A DNA stretch of 7,480 bases from DP-20 sp964539925 (GTDB lineage Bacteria > Desulfobacterota > Binatia > UBA9968), in NCBI GenBank assembly GCA_964539925.1, contig CAZILB010000171.1, positions 1-7,480 on the forward strand. Reading direction: 5' to 3'. Below, in pieces: positions 5,229 through 7,480 of this stretch; positions within the stretch are counted from its first letter, which is position 1; each line of letters begins with the position of its first letter. The notes below the pieces were generated by a model. The model was not told where the DNA came from, did no database searches, and worked only from the letters and a program-made list of their open reading frames with translations. The translations under genes and the position numbers were made by a program.

Positions 5229-7386
5229 GAATCAAAAAATCGCCCAGTTGGCGGCCGAGCGCGAGGACGGCGCGGATCAGACCTTAACTTCCAACGACGG
5301 TTTACCGATCAACGACGACCAGAACTCGCTCAAAGGCGGGGAGCGCGGACCATCGTTGCTTGAAGATTTTTTACTGCGGGAGAAGCTCACCCACTTTGAT
5401 CATGAGCGCATACCGGAGCGCATCGTGCATGCCCGAGGCGCGGCCGCGCACGGCTATTTTCAAGTGTATAAGCCTTTGTCGAAGTACACCACGGCTCATT
5501 TTCTCCAAGATCCGGCGCTCAAGACGCCGGTCTTCGTGCGGTTTTCGACCGTCGCCGGCTCGCGCGGTTCGAGCGATCTCGCTCGCGACGTACGCGGTTT
5601 CGCGGTGAAGTTCTACACTCAAGAAGGCAACTACGATCTGGTCGGCAACAACATCCCGGTATTTTTCATTCAGGATGCGGTGAAGTTTCCCGATTTGGTT
5701 CATGCGGTTAAACCGGAACCGCACAACGAAATCCCCCAGGCGGCCTCGGCGCATGATACATTTTGGGATTTCATTTCGCTCATGCCGGAATCGATGCACA
5801 TGATTATGTGGGTAATGTCGGACCGCGCGATTCCCCGTAGCTTCCGCATGATGGAAGGCTTCGGCGTGCATACCTTCCGCTTTATCGACGAGGCCGGCAA
5901 GGCGCGGTTCGTGAAATTTCATTGGAAGCCGCTTCTGGGTGTGCATTCGGTGGTCTGGGACGAGGCCCAGAAAATTTCCGGTAAAGACCCCGACTTCCAT
6001 CGGCGCGATTTATGGGAGGCGATCGAGAACGGTAATTTTCCGGAGTGGGAGCTGGGCGTGCAGATCGTCGAAGAAGAGGACGAAAACAAATTTGACTTCG
6101 ATTTGCTGGATGCGACCAAGTTGATTCCCGAAGAACTCGTGCCGGTGCAGCGCATCGGCAAAATGACGCTCAACCGCAATCCCGATAACTTTTTCGCCGA
6201 GACCGAGCAAGTGCTGTTTAACCCCGGGCATGTGGTGCCGGGTATCGATATCACCAGCGATCCGTTATTGCAGGGCCGGCTATTTTCCTACACGGATACC
6301 CAGCTCATCCGACTGGGCGGTCCCAACTCGCACGAGATACCGATCAATCGACCGGTGGCGCCGGTGCATAACAATCAGCGCGACGGCTTTATGCGTCAAA
6401 CCATCAATCAAGGGCGCGTAAGCTATCATCCCAACAGCATCGGCGGCGGCTGCCCCATGCAAGCGAAAGCGGACATGGGTGGCTTCGTGAGTTACGCCGA
6501 GCGCATCAACGGAGCGAAAATTCGCGCCCGCAGCGAGAAGTTTTTCGACCATTTCAGCCAGGCGGCGTTGTTTTGGCGCAGCCAGTCCGCACCGGAGCAG
6601 GAGCATATGGTGCAGGCGTTGCAGTTTGAGCTGGGCAAAGTGGAGATGGAAACCATTCGAGAGCGGATGGTGGGCATGCTCGCGCAGATCGATCGCGGTT
6701 TGGCGGAGCGGGTTGGGGTGGGGCTCGGGCTCGCCGCGCCGAAGAAACCGGACGGCCCGCTCAACCAAAGCCTGCCCGCTGATGGTGACCCCAAAGATTT
6801 TCAGCCCAAACCGATGAAACAAACTCTGGAACGCTCGGCGGCCTTGAGCATGGCGGACACCATCAAAGACGGCATCAAGACGCGGAAAGTGGCGATTCTG
6901 ATCGCCGATGGATTCGATGAGGCCGATCTTGCCGTAGTGCAAAAGGCCTTGAGCACGGGAGGCGCGCAGGGGAAAACCGTCGCTCCTAGACAAGGCCCGA
7001 TCAAGAGCGCCACGGGTAAGGAGGTCAAAGCGGACATGAGTTTGCTTGGTGCCGCCTCGGTGCTGTTCGACGCGGTTTACGTTCCCGGCGGCGAGCAAAG
7101 CGCCGCCGCTTTAAAAGCCGCCGCGCCGGCACTGCATTTTCTCAACGAAGCTTATAAGCATTGTAAAACCATCGCGGCCGCAGGCGCGGGCATCGACGTT
7201 TTGCGCGAGACTTATTTTGGTGCCAAGCTTTTGAACGGCAACCCCGATGGGGGTGCCTTGAGTGTCGCGGCAGGCGTCATCGCCGGCGCGGCGAATCACA
7301 GAGCCCAGGTTGCGTCAACATTTGTCGAAGCAATCGCGCAACATCGGCACTGGAGTCGGGAAGCGGAAGCGCCGGTACCGGCTTGA
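5203..7386 (+). CDS. katE: Monofunctional haem catalase, large-subunit KatE/HPII type
   Basis: This 727-residue cytoplasmic enzyme converts hydrogen peroxide to water and oxygen; E. coli HPII has 753 residues. Catalytic residues align with HPII without gaps: His76 (HPII His128, VHARG), Ser115 (Ser167, RFSTV), Asp145 (Asp197), Asn149 (Asn201, GNNIPVFF) and the proximal haem ligand Tyr363 (Tyr415) in the signature RLFSYTDTQ. After the core (to about 500) come a Pro-rich linker and a C-terminal DJ-1/PfpI-like flavodoxin-fold domain (about 560-715, RKVAILIADGFDEADL and FDAVYVPGG). At the elbow it reads AAAGAGIDVL with no nucleophilic Cys, as expected for the structural domain of large catalases. 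One departure is Asn340 where HPII has His392, the residue cross-linked to the haem tyrosine. The gene overlaps the DUF3618-like gene by 26 bases, so it is probably the last or near-last gene of the P2 operon; no separate promoter was recognised. Confidence 0.96.
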   Translation: MAKRSNKNENQKIAQLAAEREDGADQTLTSNDGLPINDDQNSLKGGERGPSLLEDFLLREKLTHFDHERIPERIVHARGAAAHGYFQVYKPLSKYTTAHFLQDPALKTPVFVRFSTVAGSRGSSDLARDVRGFAVKFYTQEGNYDLVGNNIPVFFIQDAVKFPDLVHAVKPEPHNEIPQAASAHDTFWDFISLMPESMHMIMWVMSDRAIPRSFRMMEGFGVHTFRFIDEAGKARFVKFHWKPLLGVHSVVWDEAQKISGKDPDFHRRDLWEAIENGNFPEWELGVQIVEEEDENKFDFDLLDATKLIPEELVPVQRIGKMTLNRNPDNFFAETEQVLFNPGHVVPGIDITSDPLLQGRLFSYTDTQLIRLGGPNSHEIPINRPVAPVHNNQRDGFMRQTINQGRVSYHPNSIGGGCPMQAKADMGGFVSYAERINGAKIRARSEKFFDHFSQAALFWRSQSAPEQEHMVQALQFELGKVEMETIRERMVGMLAQIDRGLAERVGVGLGLAAPKKPDGPLNQSLPADGDPKDFQPKPMKQTLERSAALSMADTIKDGIKTRKVAILIADGFDEADLAVVQKALSTGGAQGKTVAPRQGPIKSATGKEVKADMSLLGAASVLFDAVYVPGGEQSAAALKAAAPALHFLNEAYKHCKTIAAAGAGIDVLRETYFGAKLLNGNPDGGALSVAAGVIAGAANHRAQVASTFVEAIAQHRHWSREAEAPVPA

Positions 7387-7433
7387 CCGATCGTCATTGA
7401 GCGCAATGTATCGCGAAGGAAGATGCCGGAATC

Positions 7434-7480
7434 ATGATTGACGCAGTGATCTTCGACGTCGACGGCACGCTGGTCGATTC
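7434..7480 (+). CDS. HAD-superfamily hydrolase, 5' end only
   Basis: The window ends after 15 complete codons: MIDAVIFDVDGTLVD, with two bases of the next codon. DVDGT is HAD motif I, in which the first Asp (residue 8) is the nucleophile and the second the general acid. The FDxDGTLxDS form is typical of phosphoglycolate phosphatase and beta-phosphoglucomutase-like members; the substrate cannot be told from this fragment. The ATG at 7434 is used because the nearby ATGs at 7406 and 7423 run into stops at once. A purine-rich GAAGGAAG lies at 7415-7422, slightly far, with GGA at 7428-7430. It starts 47 bases after the catalase with no terminator between, so it may be cotranscribed. Confidence 0.8.
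   Translation, partial: MIDAVIFDVDGTLVD

Noticed and set aside
6280..7098. Long minus-strand frame opposite the catalase (272 codons)
   Set aside because: It is antisense shadow coding, rich in His, Arg and Leu, with no recognisable domain.
7371..7382. Palindrome GCCGGTACCGGC at the catalase end as a terminator
   Set aside because: It encodes the last codons, has only a 4-base stem around a 4-base loop, and no T tract follows.

Overview
The window comes from a Gram-negative bacterium with a moderately GC-rich genome, probably a proteobacterium or a related lineage; the sequence does not allow a closer placement. The signs are an envelope lipoprotein with a lipobox, an AsmA/DUF748-type protein, sigma-54 (-24/-12) promoters and a KatE/HPII-type catalase. 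No mobile element, CRISPR array, rRNA or tRNA was seen.

Layout. Positions 1-119 may hold the 3' end of an unidentified gene, followed by an intrinsic terminator (120-142). A sigma-54 promoter (223-237) precedes a tiny hydrophobic peptide ORF (about 323-405) that appears to be broken by one missing base. A plus-strand DUF421/YetF-family membrane protein follows (687-1232). Converging on it from the minus strand is a 526-residue AsmA/DUF748-like protein (1381-2961), whose own sigma-54 promoter lies at 3008-2994. A spacer of about 450 bases holds a REP-like hairpin and a third sigma-54 promoter (3400-3414). That promoter faces a tight plus-strand cluster: BON-domain lipoprotein (3457-3840, with an apparent frameshift near its end), CsbD-DUF883 composite protein (3872-4321), Phage_holin_3_6/YqjE-like membrane protein (4327-4716), DUF3618-like protein (4713-5228) and KatE-type catalase (5203-7386). 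A HAD-family phosphatase begins at 7434 and runs off the window.

How it may work together. Three promoters share the same 12 fixed bases, TGGCATG-NNN-CTTGC. They precede a small membrane peptide, an AsmA-like envelope protein, and an operon combining an envelope lipoprotein, three YqjD/ElaB/YqjE-type membrane or stress proteins and a catalase. The most interesting reading is a local sigma-54-controlled envelope and oxidative or osmotic stress regulon. CsbD and catalase are better known from alternative-sigma general stress responses (SigB, RpoS), so sigma-54 control here would be notable. This is inferred from promoter motifs and gene context; no activator gene is in the window.

Caution. At least two reading frames are restored by adding one base to a short homopolymer (TTT near 326, GGGG at 3760-3763). 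Either the sequence has indel errors or these genes are truly damaged.
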